Notes: generated by a model from the sequence alone, not told the origin. A stretch of 64,000 bases of DNA from Hyphomicrobiales bacterium (GCA_025363755.1 JANYLQ010000004.1:1-64000), one strand, 5' to 3'; counted from the first letter of the stretch, positions 1 to 9,100 are shown. Numbers and translations are program-made.

Positions 1-343
1 GCGATTTTTGCTGTTGGTGAACGAGAGTCTCTGGAACTGGGCGGCTGTGACACCGCAGCTGAAAGTCAAGCAAGTCTCTTGCCCACTAGGGCTGACAAGG
101 TCGTAGTGCCCTGCCTTTTTCAATCAACAGCTCCCGAGAGCTTGAACCACGATCGTCCAAACCCGCAAGCGCCACATCTTTCCCGGCCAAAGCCACCGTC
201 GCGAACGTTGGCCCCTTCGAGGGAGGACGGAACATAGATAGTACAGAATATAAATGTTTGTCAAGTATAAAAGCACATTTAGAGGAAATATATTTAATCT
301 CAAAGGGGCTTCAATTTTAAAAGACAGTCTTCACCCCCAGCAC
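1..343. other. Left edge, no gene assigned
   Basis: I cannot assign a gene here. A + strand frame is open from base 1 to a TAG near 238 (about 78 codons) and could be the tail of a gene entering from the left, but the translation resembles nothing I recognise. On the - strand an ATG near 235 opens about 47 codons ending near 90, also unrecognised. Bases 230-330 are AT-rich. The first 240 bases are more GC-rich than the bases that follow, so this may be the remnant of an element or a structured RNA. Both are guesses. Confidence 0.3.
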
Positions 344-427
344 CGTCACCCTTGCGAAGGCAAGGGTCCAGCTTTGAGGTCGGGACGGCTTTAAAAAAGC
401 TGGATTCCTGCCTTCGCAGGAATGACG
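344..427. repeat. Double-hairpin intergenic repeat, copy 1
   Basis: Two arms in inverted orientation, about 31 bases each, are separated by a spacer of roughly 22 bases. Each arm is itself a small hairpin: the left arm carries CCCTTGCGAAGGCAAGGG and the right arm carries TTCCTGCCTTCGCAGGAA, both followed or preceded by a CCAGCTT/AAGCTGG block and ended by CGTCA/TGACG. The arms differ at paired positions so that each small hairpin is preserved. The same design occurs at 43018-43103 and, more decayed, at 61288-61356. It is a repeated palindromic intergenic element, not a CRISPR repeat. Confidence 0.8.
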
Positions 428-469
428 GAGCTTATGGGGTGGTCATGGAGTTTGGTGGGCAGTTTCGAA

Positions 470-535
470 CCTGTGGCCAAGAGGCCCCAACCGGCGCAAG
501 TGCGCCACCTTCCCCCGTCGGGGGAAGGGTGTGCT
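470..535. repeat. GC-rich palindrome between genes
   Basis: A perfect inverted repeat (CCTTCCCC, loop CGTC, GGGGAAGG) lies at about 510-529, after a GGCGCAAGTGCGCC palindrome. No T-tract follows it, so a terminator is not supported. It resembles common proteobacterial intergenic palindromes and shares its style with the repeats near 62 kb. An open frame running through it (352-537) is explained by the repeats. Confidence 0.5.
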
Positions 536-547
536 GAATAAACTGAA

Positions 548-1027
548 TTAATTCACCGCATCACCCGCACATGAGCGCAAAAGGCCTGTGAAGTCTGCGT
601 CTATGAGGGGATAGGTGTTGGTGTGATTGAGGATTGTGGTTTTTAGGTTTGAGCCGTTTTCGGCGGCTTTCAGGATGGGGCTGTTGCTTGGAATTTGACC
701 TTCCAGGCTTTTTGACAGGCCCAATTTGTCGACTGCGGCTTTGGCTTTGACAGAAAATTTCCGGTTATCGATCTCGATGGACATGTTTGTCGACTGGCCT
801 TCTTTTAACCGGCCGGCAATGTTGTTGACGAAGACCGAGAATTTGTTGGTGCCAATTTCACACCAAAAACTTAGTCCAACATCGTCGGTATCGGGCACAC
901 CAAAAACCAGGAAGGCTTCTTTATCTGAAGCGTTCAGTGTCCATTCCCGTTCTTGCGCAAGACTTGTTGAGGCTGTTGCGAGCAGGGCAAAAATTACAAA
1001 AATGAGGCGCAAGAGATAAAATTCCAA
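548..1027 (-). CDS. Hypothetical exported protein
   Basis: The protein has 159 residues and I do not recognise the family. Residues 1-24 form a typical Sec signal peptide: a hydrophobic stretch from about 5 to 19 and an AxA-type end before QEREW. The mature part is about 135 residues with two cysteines (near residues 56 and 153), which could form a disulfide in the periplasm. It is rich in asparagine, serine and threonine, as small periplasmic proteins often are. It stands alone, reading away from the DUF4112 gene region, with a palindromic repeat just past its stop. A periplasmic location is inferred from the signal peptide; no function can be given. An overlapping + strand frame (726-1019) is less credible because it lacks any such organisation. 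Confidence 0.7.
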   Translation of the reverse strand: MEFYLLRLIFVIFALLATASTSLAQEREWTLNASDKEAFLVFGVPDTDDVGLSFWCEIGTNKFSVFVNNIAGRLKEGQSTNMSIEIDNRKFSVKAKAAVDKLGLSKSLEGQIPSNSPILKAAENGSNLKTTILNHTNTYPLIDADFTGLLRSCAGDAVN

Positions 1028-1094
1028 CTAACAATTTGACTCGACCTTACACCAGCAATTTGCGACACGTAACTTAAAACAAATAAAGTTTACG

Positions 1095-1445
1095 CTACTT
1101 ATTTTTATGAATGAAATCATGTAGTAAATCGATATTCTTTATGTTTGACTTGAATAATACGTCAAATATATCACCGACAACGGGAATGGTTCCGAGACCT
1201 GTGTCGATGGCAACGTTTGCTAACATTTTCACGAGTAAGTGGTTAGGCGCGCCGAGTTTGCGGGCCTCTAAAACGATGTAGAGTGAGACCAGTGCTGCTC
1301 CAGCATCGCCAAAGCCGGGGACGAGGCCTGCGACGGCATCTGCGCCAAAACGGACTTTGGTGAAGGGAATGCCCCAGCCTGAATCCATGAACTTTGCGAT
1401 AACGCGCAAGCGATTCAATTTCTTTAATGTGTCAGCGTGCACCAT
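1095..1445 (-). CDS. DUF4112 domain protein
   Basis: The protein has 116 residues and matches the DUF4112 family: an N-terminal helix with LDxxxxIPxT-like spacing (here MDSGWGIPFTKVRFGAD), then a glycine-rich hydrophobic segment with LVPGFGDAGAALVSLY, and a second one with DTGLGTIPVVGDIFDVLF. These are probably membrane-inserted hairpins. The family has no established function. I start the gene at the ATG at 1445 because AAGGGG lies at a good distance upstream. The frame also extends to a TTG at 1493, which has no good ribosome binding site. It reads on the strand opposite rnpB, so the two transcripts diverge. Confidence 0.75.
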   Translation of the reverse strand: MVHADTLKKLNRLRVIAKFMDSGWGIPFTKVRFGADAVAGLVPGFGDAGAALVSLYIVLEARKLGAPNHLLVKMLANVAIDTGLGTIPVVGDIFDVLFKSNIKNIDLLHDFIHKNK

Positions 1446-1540
1446 TTTACTGCCCCTTAAACCAGCGCAGTACGTGGGGCCCGATTTCACCAATACAAGT
1501 GGTTTTTATTGACCAGGGCTGATTGCAAGCCTAAGCCCGC

Positions 1541-1931
1541 CAGACCAGTCGGCTGGATGGCCGCTCTCGCTAGGCCCGCAAGGGTGCGAGGGAGGAAAGT
1601 CCGGGCTCCACGGAAATAGGGTGCCGGTTAACGACCGGCGAAGGTGACTTTAGGGAAAGTGCCACAGAAAACAAACCGCCACAGTTTACTGTGGTCAGGG
1701 TGAAAAGGTGGGGTAAGAGCCCACCGCAGGCTTGGCAACAGGGCTGGCACGGTAAACCCCACCCGGAGCAAGACCTAATAGGGGCGGCACGAAACGCAAG
1801 TTTCAAAGCTTTTTCCGGCTCGCTGCCCGGGTTGGTTGCGCGAAGCATTTGGTAACAAATGCTCCAGATGAATGGCCATACACTGTGAAGGCAACTTCAT
1901 GGGGACAAAACCCGGCTTATAGGCCGACTGG
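1541..1931 (+). ncRNA. rnpB: RNase P RNA (class A)
   Basis: This is the catalytic RNA of ribonuclease P, which matures tRNA 5' ends. The universal conserved core GAGGAAAGTCCGGGCTCC is at about 1592-1609, and the 3' conserved segment ACAAAACCCGGCTTATAGG is near 1905-1923. The ends pair: CCAGTCGGCT near 1545 with GGCCGACTGG near 1922, forming helix P1. The length of about 390 is right for alphaproteobacteria. A T-run at 1932-1939 directly after P1 probably terminates it. Open frames on either strand through this segment are spurious. Its position just before rsmH is familiar from Rhizobiales, except that mraZ is missing between them. Confidence 0.95.
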
Positions 1932-2052
1932 TGTTTTTTTTCGCTTTGATGTGAAAGTGTTGAAATGAATCGCATTTGAAACGATTTGTTAGGAATTGCA
2001 GGGGCATTGTCGAACTTTATTAACCTCTTATTCATTGTGTTTGCTCGGCCCC

Positions 2053-3066
2053 ATGATTTCAACCTCCGATACCACCCAACGCCATTACCCTGTGATGTTG
2101 CCCGAAGTGCTTGCCGCTTTGGCTCCTCAGGCTGGCGGCGTTTATGTGGATGGCACGTTTGGGGCAGGTGGTTATACGCGCGGGATTTTGAGCTTTGCCG
2201 GTACAAAAGTAGTTGCGATTGATCGTGATCCCAATGCGGTTGCGGATGGTGCATCTCTGGTGGCGCAATGGGAAGGCCGATTGCAATTGGTGCGTGGCAC
2301 TTTTGGCGAGATGCAGAATATAATTTCTGATCTGGGATTGAGCAAAGTGCAGGGGGTGGTTTTGGATATCGGGGTTTCATCAATGCAGATTGATGAAGCT
2401 GCTCGCGGGTTTTCATTTATGCGCGAAGGGCCGCTGGATATGCGCATGGGGCAGGAGGGCAAATCTGCTGCTGATTATGTAAATAGTTTGGATGCAGAAG
2501 AGCTGGCGCAAATTATATTTGTGTTTGGCGAGGAGCCGCGCTCACGTTCAATTGCCAAGGCGATTGTTTCGGCGCGGGCAGAAGCGCCACTGATGACTAC
2601 GATGGATTTGGTGAAGGCTGTGGAACGCGCCACTGGGCCGCAACGCGCGAAAGATAGAACGCATCCGGCGACGCGCACATTTCAGGCGCTGCGCATTCAT
2701 GTGAATGCCGAGCTTGATGAATTGGCGATGGCGTTATGTGCGGCGGAAGAAATTTTAGATGAGGGTGGGCGTTTGGTCGTTGTGACTTTTCATTCGCTTG
2801 AAGACCGCATTGTGAAGCGGTTTTTTGCGGCGCGGGCTGGAAAATTGCCAACGGGTTCGCGCTATATGCCGGAAGCACATTCGGGGCCAGCGCCTAGTTT
2901 TGAATTGGTTTACAAAGGCCATGTGGAAGCCAGCGAAGTGGAGAAGCTGGATAATCCGCGTTCGCGTTCAGCAAAATTACGCGCGGCGGTTCGCACATCT
3001 GCTGCGGCGTTTGCCTTCGATATGGCAGGCATGGCGGTTCCGCAACTGCGTGGGGGGAAGCACTGA
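2053..3066 (+). CDS. rsmH: 16S rRNA m4C1402 methyltransferase RsmH
   Basis: RsmH (formerly MraW) puts the N4-methyl group on C1402 of 16S rRNA using S-adenosylmethionine. The 337-residue protein has the usual family length. The opening HYPVMLPEVLAAL and the AdoMet-binding YVDGTFGAGGYTR (about residues 31-43) are diagnostic, followed by AIDRDP and the family blocks RGFSFMREGPLDMRMGQ and HPATRTFQALRIHVN. I chose the ATG at 2053; the frame extends up to a TTG at 1996 but the extra residues are not family-like. It opens the dcw cluster, and its TGA overlaps the ATG of ftsL. Confidence 0.96.
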   Translation: MISTSDTTQRHYPVMLPEVLAALAPQAGGVYVDGTFGAGGYTRGILSFAGTKVVAIDRDPNAVADGASLVAQWEGRLQLVRGTFGEMQNIISDLGLSKVQGVVLDIGVSSMQIDEAARGFSFMREGPLDMRMGQEGKSAADYVNSLDAEELAQIIFVFGEEPRSRSIAKAIVSARAEAPLMTTMDLVKAVERATGPQRAKDRTHPATRTFQALRIHVNAELDELAMALCAAEEILDEGGRLVVVTFHSLEDRIVKRFFAARAGKLPTGSRYMPEAHSGPAPSFELVYKGHVEASEVEKLDNPRSRSAKLRAAVRTSAAAFAFDMAGMAVPQLRGGKH

Positions 3067-3416
3067 TGATCAAAATGATCAACGCGTTTTTGGTTTTGAC
3101 GGTTTTGGTGGCGGGATTTTATATGTATTCGCTGGAGCATTCAACGCGCGGGCTTGAGCGGCAAATTGTAAAATTGAAAACGGGCATCAATGACGAACGC
3201 GAGACGATTAAGTTACTTGACGCGGAATGGGCGAGCTTAACGCGGCCTGACCGTTTGCAAAAAATGGCAGAAGAACAACTGAAGTTGCAGCCCGTGAAAG
3301 CCACACAGATTATTTCAGTTGCTGAAGTGGCGGCCAAAATTCCAGACACACCAGTGATTAAGCTGGACGATAAAACGGCTGACCCCATTGGGGCTATCCT
3401 CGAGAAGATGCAATGA
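3066..3416 (+). CDS. ftsL: Cell division protein FtsL
   Basis: FtsL is a small bitopic divisome protein that, with FtsQ and FtsB, helps activate FtsW-FtsI. The protein has 116 residues. One membrane helix spans about residues 5-22, followed by a coiled-coil region (about 25-60) with the short RPDRLQKMAEEQLKLQP motif typical of FtsL. The low sequence conservation of the family makes position the strongest evidence: it lies between rsmH and ftsI, overlapping rsmH by one base and ftsI by four (ATGATGG around 3413). Translation is probably coupled to both neighbours. Confidence 0.9.
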   Translation: MIKMINAFLVLTVLVAGFYMYSLEHSTRGLERQIVKLKTGINDERETIKLLDAEWASLTRPDRLQKMAEEQLKLQPVKATQIISVAEVAAKIPDTPVIKLDDKTADPIGAILEKMQ

Positions 3417-5116
3417 TGGTTGATAAAGCGCAATTGAGTTCGCAAAAGCTGGCAGGGCAAAATCGTATTCGCCTCGTGAGTATGATTTTTTGTGCGTTCT
3501 TTTTGATGATTGCGGTTCAGCTTGGCAAGTTGACGCTGATGCACAAGGTTGATGCTGCCAACGATGTTGTTTTGCGCGAGAAATCTATGCCAAGGCCCGA
3601 TATTGTGGACCGCAATGGACAGGTTATGGCGACTGATATTGAAGTGTCTTCGCTGTTTGTAGATCCGCGCAAGATCACTGATGTGGATGAAGCTGTGGAA
3701 TTGCTGACGGCAACTCTGCCTGAGCTCAATGCAAAAACCTTGAAAGAAAAATTGCTGAAGCCCGGCAAAGCTTTTGTTTGGCTCAAACGTCAGACCAATA
3801 CGGAAGAACGCGATGCGATTTATAATTTGGGTATTCCTGGAGTTGCTTATGTGAATGAGCGCAAACGGGTTTATCCAATGGGACGGCTTGCGGCGCATAC
3901 GGTTGGCTATGTTGATGTTGATACAAAAGGCATTGCCGGCATTGAAAAATATCTGGATGATCAAGGTGCACTTTACACTGCGTCGCTCAGCGAGCCTGAA
4001 AGCCACACGACGTATCCAGCTCAGCTTGCGATGGATATGCGCGTGCAACATGCGGTGACTGATGAGGTTGCAAAAGCGGTTATCAAGTTTAAAGCAAAGG
4101 CTGGTGGCGGGATTATTCTGGATACAGAGACCGGCGAGATTGTGGCGCTGGCATCACTGCCTGATTACAATCCGAATGCTGAGGATAAGCATTTGACATC
4201 TGATCAACAGAATAAGTTGACCAGTGGGGTTTATGAATTGGGTTCGGTGATCAAGGCTGTGACCTTTGCGATGGCGTTTGACTATGGCGTGATGAATATG
4301 AATTCGAGGTATGATGCCACACATCCTTTGGTGATTGGCAATGCGCGCATCAGCGATTTTCATGCACAGCGCAAAGTTTTGACTGTGCCTGAAGTGTTCA
4401 CCAATTCCTCAAACATCGGCACGGCGAAAATGGCTTTGCAGGTGGGGCTTGAGGGGCATCATGAATTTTTGACGCGCGTTGGGTTTATGGACCGTTTGGT
4501 GACTGAAGTGCCAGAAAGTGCCAAGCCCTTGCTGCCGCGCCGTTGGAGTAAATTATCCTCGGCAACGGCCGCATTTGGCCATGGTTTTGCCGTACAACCT
4601 TTGCAAGGATTGTCGGTGATTTCTGATTTGATTAATGGTGGCATGTCCATCCCGCCGACTTTTTTAAAGCGCACGAAGGAAGATGCGTTAGCTTTGGCGC
4701 ACCGGATTGTGAAGCCTGAGACGTCTGAGAAGATGCGTTATCTTTTTCGTTTGAATGTGACTGAGGGGACAGCTTCCAAGGCTGATGTAATTGGCTACCG
4801 CGTGGGCGGCAAGACTGGCACGGCGGAAAAAGTGATTGGTGGGCGCTATTCAAAAACAAAAGTGCTGGCCACTTTCATTGGTGCGTTCCCGATGGAAAAG
4901 CCGAGATATGCGATTTTTGTGATGCTCGATGAGCCGCAAGCTATTCCCGGCACTTATGGTTTTCAGACGGCGGGTTGGAATGCTGTGCCGACGGCTGCTG
5001 CTATCATTGAACGCGTGGCGCCGATGCTTGGCATCACGCCGCAGTTTACGCCGGAAGATTTGGTGAAGCTGGCTAAGCAAGCCAAGGCTGTCGGCGCTGA
5101 AAAGAAACACGGTTGA
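3413..5116 (+). CDS. ftsI: Septal peptidoglycan transpeptidase FtsI (PBP3)
   Basis: FtsI is the penicillin-binding protein that cross-links septal peptidoglycan, working with the glycosyltransferase FtsW. It has 567 residues. A single membrane helix spans about 20-42, followed by the PBP dimerisation domain (about 60-200) and the transpeptidase domain (about 235-540). The three catalytic motifs are present: SxxK at S278-K281 (SVIK, where many homologues have STFK), SSN at 332-334, and KTG at 467-469. It overlaps ftsL by four bases and is followed after five bases by murE. Confidence 0.96.
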   Translation: MMVDKAQLSSQKLAGQNRIRLVSMIFCAFFLMIAVQLGKLTLMHKVDAANDVVLREKSMPRPDIVDRNGQVMATDIEVSSLFVDPRKITDVDEAVELLTATLPELNAKTLKEKLLKPGKAFVWLKRQTNTEERDAIYNLGIPGVAYVNERKRVYPMGRLAAHTVGYVDVDTKGIAGIEKYLDDQGALYTASLSEPESHTTYPAQLAMDMRVQHAVTDEVAKAVIKFKAKAGGGIILDTETGEIVALASLPDYNPNAEDKHLTSDQQNKLTSGVYELGSVIKAVTFAMAFDYGVMNMNSRYDATHPLVIGNARISDFHAQRKVLTVPEVFTNSSNIGTAKMALQVGLEGHHEFLTRVGFMDRLVTEVPESAKPLLPRRWSKLSSATAAFGHGFAVQPLQGLSVISDLINGGMSIPPTFLKRTKEDALALAHRIVKPETSEKMRYLFRLNVTEGTASKADVIGYRVGGKTGTAEKVIGGRYSKTKVLATFIGAFPMEKPRYAIFVMLDEPQAIPGTYGFQTAGWNAVPTAAAIIERVAPMLGITPQFTPEDLVKLAKQAKAVGAEKKHG

Positions 5117-5121
5117 CCTGA

Positions 5122-6579
5122 ATGACTGTTTTACTCAGCCGACTTTTGCAACATGATGCGCCATCGCAGAGCAGTGGTGATGTTGTGATACATGGCCTTA
5201 CGTCAGACAGCCGCGAGGTGAGGCCCGGATTTGTTTTTGCGGCATTGCCGGGAACCAAGGTGGACGGCAGTGCTTATATTGCAGAGGCATTTGCGAGTGG
5301 TGCTGTGGCGGCGATTTGTCAGCGCGGCAGCTATAAGGGTGCGGGACTGATTATCGAAACGGATAATCCGCGCAGGCTTTTGGCTTTGATGGCGGCGCGG
5401 TTTTATGATCGGCAGCCCGATACAATTGTGGCTGTGACAGGCACAAATGGCAAAACTTCGGTTTCAGTTTTTGTACGGCAGATTTGGAAGGCGATGGGTT
5501 TTCGCGCGGCGAGCCTTGGGACGATCGGTGTTGTAGGGCCAGATGGTTCGGAATATCTGGCGCATACAACGCCAGACCCAGTTCAACTTGCTCAGCTTGT
5601 GGCAAAACTGCGCGATGACCAGGTGCAGCATTTGGCGATTGAAGCTTCGAGCCACGGCTTGGCGCAATATAGATTAGATGGTCTGCGGTTGACGGCGGGG
5701 GCTTTCACCAATCTCACGCAAGATCATTTGGATTATCACCATAGTTTCGAATCTTATTTTGAAGCGAAGATGCGGTTGTTTGATGAACTGTTACCGCGCG
5801 GTTCGGCAGCGGTGATCAACATGGATTCGCCGCAAGGGCCTGATGTTTTACAGCATGCTTTGAAGGCTGGGTTGGTGCCGTTTACAGTTGGCCGCAATGG
5901 CGATGATTTGAAATTGGTGCAATCGACGGCGAATGGTTTGGGCCAGGAGCTGGTTATTGAAAGTAAGTCTGGTCAGCACCGCGTGAGCTTGCCATTGGTG
6001 GGCGATTTTCAAGTTTCAAATGCGTTGGTTGCGGCAGGCTTAGTGATTGCATCGGGTGGTGAAATTGGGTTGGCTTTGCACGCGCTCGAATCTTTGAAGG
6101 GTGCCAGCGGGCGGTTAGAATTGGTCGGGGTGACCGGCATTGGTGCCAGTGTGTTTGTGGATTATGCGCACACGCCAGATGCATTGGAGAATGCGATTTC
6201 GGCTTTACGCCCTTATGCTAAGGGCAAACTTCATGTGGTGTTTGGGTGTGGTGGTGACCGCGATAAGGGCAAGCGGCCTTTGATGGCTGCCGCTGTGGCC
6301 AAGCATGCTGATGTCGCTTATTTGACGGACGATAATCCACGGACTGAAGACCCCGCAGAAATTCGGCGGGAAGCTTTGGTTGGCGCTCCATACGCAATTG
6401 AAATTGGCAATCGTGCCAAAGCGATTGCAACGGCTGTTTCAGCCTTGGAGTCAGGCGATATTTTGCTTGTTGCGGGCAAAGGGCATGAGGAGGGGCAGAT
6501 TATTGGGACGACTGTTTTTCCATTTAAAGATCATGATGCAGTTGCGGCAGCTATAGCGGGAAAAATTTATCATGGTTGA
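5122..6579 (+). CDS. murE: UDP-MurNAc-tripeptide ligase MurE (meso-DAP type)
   Basis: MurE adds the third amino acid to UDP-MurNAc-L-Ala-D-Glu in the cytoplasm. The 485-residue protein shows the Mur ligase order: N-terminal UDP-binding domain, ATP-binding loop TGTNGKTS (106-113), and a C-terminal ligase domain. The DNPR motif (404-407) is the signature of enzymes that use meso-diaminopimelate rather than lysine, so the wall is of the Gram-negative DAP type. The stop overlaps the start of murF by eight bases, which points to translational coupling. Confidence 0.96.
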   Translation: MTVLLSRLLQHDAPSQSSGDVVIHGLTSDSREVRPGFVFAALPGTKVDGSAYIAEAFASGAVAAICQRGSYKGAGLIIETDNPRRLLALMAARFYDRQPDTIVAVTGTNGKTSVSVFVRQIWKAMGFRAASLGTIGVVGPDGSEYLAHTTPDPVQLAQLVAKLRDDQVQHLAIEASSHGLAQYRLDGLRLTAGAFTNLTQDHLDYHHSFESYFEAKMRLFDELLPRGSAAVINMDSPQGPDVLQHALKAGLVPFTVGRNGDDLKLVQSTANGLGQELVIESKSGQHRVSLPLVGDFQVSNALVAAGLVIASGGEIGLALHALESLKGASGRLELVGVTGIGASVFVDYAHTPDALENAISALRPYAKGKLHVVFGCGGDRDKGKRPLMAAAVAKHADVAYLTDDNPRTEDPAEIRREALVGAPYAIEIGNRAKAIATAVSALESGDILLVAGKGHEEGQIIGTTVFPFKDHDAVAAAIAGKIYHG

Positions 6580-7999
6580 ACGGCCGCTTTGGACGACGCA
6601 GGAATTATTGGCGGCTACGGGCGGCACGCTGCATGGCGATGTCCATGGTGCAATGAATGGTGTTTCGATTGACTCGCGTAGTGTTTCTGCTGGCGATATT
6701 TTTGTGGCGATCAAAGGCGATGCCATGGATGGCCATGATTTTGTGGAGAAGGCGCTTAACGCTGGAGCAGGCGTTGCGATGGTTTCGCGCATGACCGACG
6801 CGATGCGCGAAGCAGGCGCCGTTTTGCTGGTGGCAGATGATCCGTTACGCGGCCTTGAGAATATGGGACGTGCCGCACGGGAATGCAGCGGAGCGCAAAT
6901 TATTGCCGTCACGGGGAGTGTTGGCAAAACTTCTACGAAGGAAATGTTGCGCACCGCACTTTCTGCTTCAGGATTGACGCATGCTTCAGCATCATCATTC
7001 AACAATCACTGGGGCGTTCCGCTTACGCTTTCACGGATGCCGCGCAATGCGGCTTATGGTGTGTTTGAAATTGGCATGAACCATGCTGGCGAGATTACGC
7101 CGCTGGTAAAGATGGTTCGGCCGCATATTGCGATTGTCACCATTGTGGCTGCGAGCCATTTGGGAAATTTCAATTCGCTGGATGAGATTGCCCAAGCGAA
7201 GGCTGAGATTTTTTCCGGATTAGAAATGGGTGGCACGGCCATTATCAATCGTGACTCTGAGTATTTTGATTTGCTAAGTGCGGCAGCAAAAGCGGGCGGT
7301 GCAAAAGCCGTCATTGGATTTGGAAAACATGCCGAAGCTTCTGTGCGTTTGGAGCGCGTGGCCTTGCATCCCACTTGTTGTTGCATCACCGCTGATGTGA
7401 TGGGTGAGAGGGTGACTTACAAATTGGGCATGCCAGGCGAGCACATGGCCATAAATAGTTTGGCGGTGTTGGCTGCGGTTAAAGCATCGGGTGCTGATTT
7501 GGCCCGGGCGATGCTGGCCTTGGCTGACGCGGCACCTGCAAAGGGGCGCGGCGTACAGGAGCAATTGTTAGCGGCTGATGGTGAATTATTATTGATTGAT
7601 GAAAGCTATAATGCCAACCCGACATCGATGGGTGCGGCACTTGCACTATTGGCGCAGGCGAAATTGGGCAAGAATGGTCGTCGCATTGCCGTGCTGGGTG
7701 ATATGTTGGAGCTTGGGCAATTTGGCGCGCAGCTTCATGCTGATCTTGCCAAACAAGTAGACGCACATGGTGTCGATGTCTTATACGCCGCTGGGCCTTT
7801 GATGCGCAATCTTTGGGATGCCGTTCCCATGGTAAAGCACGGCGCGTATGCCGCCAGTTCAGCGGAGCTGACAGCGCAATTGTTACCGCAATTGCGGGCT
7901 GGTGACGCGGTGATGATCAAGGGTTCGCTTGGCAGTAAAATGGGGCTTGTTGTTGAAGCTTTGCGTAAACAATTCACAGCTGTGAAAAAGGATATTTGA
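6572..7999 (+). CDS. murF: UDP-MurNAc-pentapeptide synthetase MurF
   Basis: MurF joins D-Ala-D-Ala to the UDP-MurNAc-tripeptide, the last cytoplasmic amino acid step. The 475-residue protein has the expected N-terminal substrate domain (SIDSRSVSAGDIFVAIKG, about 32-49), the ATP loop VTGSVGKTST (113-122, with the MurF-typical S-V in place of T-N), and the C-terminal YNANPTSM block that is diagnostic of MurF. It lies between murE (8-base overlap) and mraY (three bases between). The D-Ala-D-Ala it uses is made by the ddl product at 15.1 kb. Confidence 0.96.
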   Translation: MVERPLWTTQELLAATGGTLHGDVHGAMNGVSIDSRSVSAGDIFVAIKGDAMDGHDFVEKALNAGAGVAMVSRMTDAMREAGAVLLVADDPLRGLENMGRAARECSGAQIIAVTGSVGKTSTKEMLRTALSASGLTHASASSFNNHWGVPLTLSRMPRNAAYGVFEIGMNHAGEITPLVKMVRPHIAIVTIVAASHLGNFNSLDEIAQAKAEIFSGLEMGGTAIINRDSEYFDLLSAAAKAGGAKAVIGFGKHAEASVRLERVALHPTCCCITADVMGERVTYKLGMPGEHMAINSLAVLAAVKASGADLARAMLALADAAPAKGRGVQEQLLAADGELLLIDESYNANPTSMGAALALLAQAKLGKNGRRIAVLGDMLELGQFGAQLHADLAKQVDAHGVDVLYAAGPLMRNLWDAVPMVKHGAYAASSAELTAQLLPQLRAGDAVMIKGSLGSKMGLVVEALRKQFTAVKKDI

Positions 8000-8002
8000 T
8001 CA

Positions 8003-9091
8003 ATGCTGTATTATCTGTTGTTAAAACTCACCACTGAAGTTTCGGCTTTTAATGCTTTTCGTTATTTGACGACGCGCACGGGCATGGCGATTTTGACAGC
8101 ACTGCTTTTCATTTTTGTGCTGGGGCCAAAAATAATTGCGTTACTCAAGATCAAACAAGGCAAGGGCCAACCGATCCGCAGCGATGGGCCGCAGCGCCAC
8201 ATTGTTGAAAAGCAAGGCACGCCCACTATGGGGGGGCTGATGATTTTATCAGGTGTTTTTGTATCAACACTTCTCTGGGCTGACCTCAGCAATTTTTATG
8301 TGTGGGCAGTTTTGTTTGTGACTTTGGGCTTTGGGGCGATTGGCTTTTATGACGACTATTTGAAAGTGACACGAGCAACAACGCGGGGGTTTTCTGGCAA
8401 GGCGCGGTTGCTTGCCGAATTCATTATCGCAGGTGCTGCTGTGCTGTGTTTTATGTGGCTTGGAAAAGAACCGCTTTCAAGTTCTTTGGCATTACCGTTT
8501 GCCAAAGATATTTTGATTTATTTTGGGCCGTTCTTTTTGGGCGTTGGTGCTTTGGTGATTGTGGGCGCGGGCAATGCTGTGAATATCACCGATGGTCTTG
8601 ATGGCTTGGCAATTGTGCCTGTGATGATTGCGGCTGGTAGCTATGGCCTCATTGCTTACTTGGTGGGTAACTTTGTGTTTGCGGAATATCTGCAACTTCA
8701 TTTTGTGAAGGGCACGGGCGAGCTGGCGATTATCTGTGGCGCATTGGTTGGGGCAGGGCTTGGATTTCTTTGGTTCAATGCACCACCCGCAATGATTTTT
8801 ATGGGCGACACGGGTTCGCTTTCGCTTGGTGGTTGCCTCGGTGCCATTGCTGTTGCCACCAAACACGAAATTGTTTTGATGATCATTGGCGGGTTGTTTG
8901 TTCTTGAAACTGTTTCGGTGATTGTGCAGGTCGCTTCGTTTAAAATGACAGGCAAGCGGGTGTTTGCCATGGCGCCGCTGCATCATCATTTTGAGCAGAA
9001 GGGTTGGAAAGAGCCGACGATAGTTATCCGTTTTTGGATTATTTCGTTTGTGTTGGCGTTGATTGGTCTTTCCACACTGAAGCTGAGGTAG
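8003..9091 (+). CDS. mraY: Phospho-MurNAc-pentapeptide translocase MraY
   Basis: MraY transfers phospho-MurNAc-pentapeptide to undecaprenyl phosphate, making lipid I at the inner membrane. The 362-residue polytopic protein has about ten hydrophobic segments, as expected. Family motifs are present: the paired aspartates in FYDDYLK (D117, D118), [13 protein letters not shown] (191-203, including the catalytic aspartate region), [12 protein letters not shown], and the histidine-rich PLHHHFE loop near the C terminus. It starts three bases after murF. Confidence 0.97.
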   Translation: MLYYLLLKLTTEVSAFNAFRYLTTRTGMAILTALLFIFVLGPKIIALLKIKQGKGQPIRSDGPQRHIVEKQGTPTMGGLMILSGVFVSTLLWADLSNFYVWAVLFVTLGFGAIGFYDDYLKVTRATTRGFSGKARLLAEFIIAGAAVLCFMWLGKEPLSSSLALPFAKDILIYFGPFFLGVGALVIVGAGNAVNITDGLDGLAIVPVMIAAGSYGLIAYLVGNFVFAEYLQLHFVKGTGELAIICGALVGAGLGFLWFNAPPAMIFMGDTGSLSLGGCLGAIAVATKHEIVLMIIGGLFVLETVSVIVQVASFKMTGKRVFAMAPLHHHFEQKGWKEPTIVIRFWIISFVLALIGLSTLKLR

Positions 9092-9100
9092 ATTTCAATA

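Noticed and set aside
344-427. Possible CRISPR-like array from repeated TGCGAAGGCA motifs
   Set aside because: Only two arms, inverted and not direct, with no regular spacers; same structure at two other single sites.
352-537. 61-codon + strand frame
   Set aside because: It runs through the hairpin repeat and GC palindrome; no protein family.
1570-2416. Open frames on the - strand across rnpB and the start of rsmH
   Set aside because: They lie over a clear RNase P RNA and a strong + strand gene, with repetitive, cysteine/proline-rich translations typical of shadow frames.
3119-4051. 310-codon open frame on the - strand inside ftsL/ftsI
   Set aside because: Antisense to two recognised genes and without any family resemblance; it is explained by codon bias.
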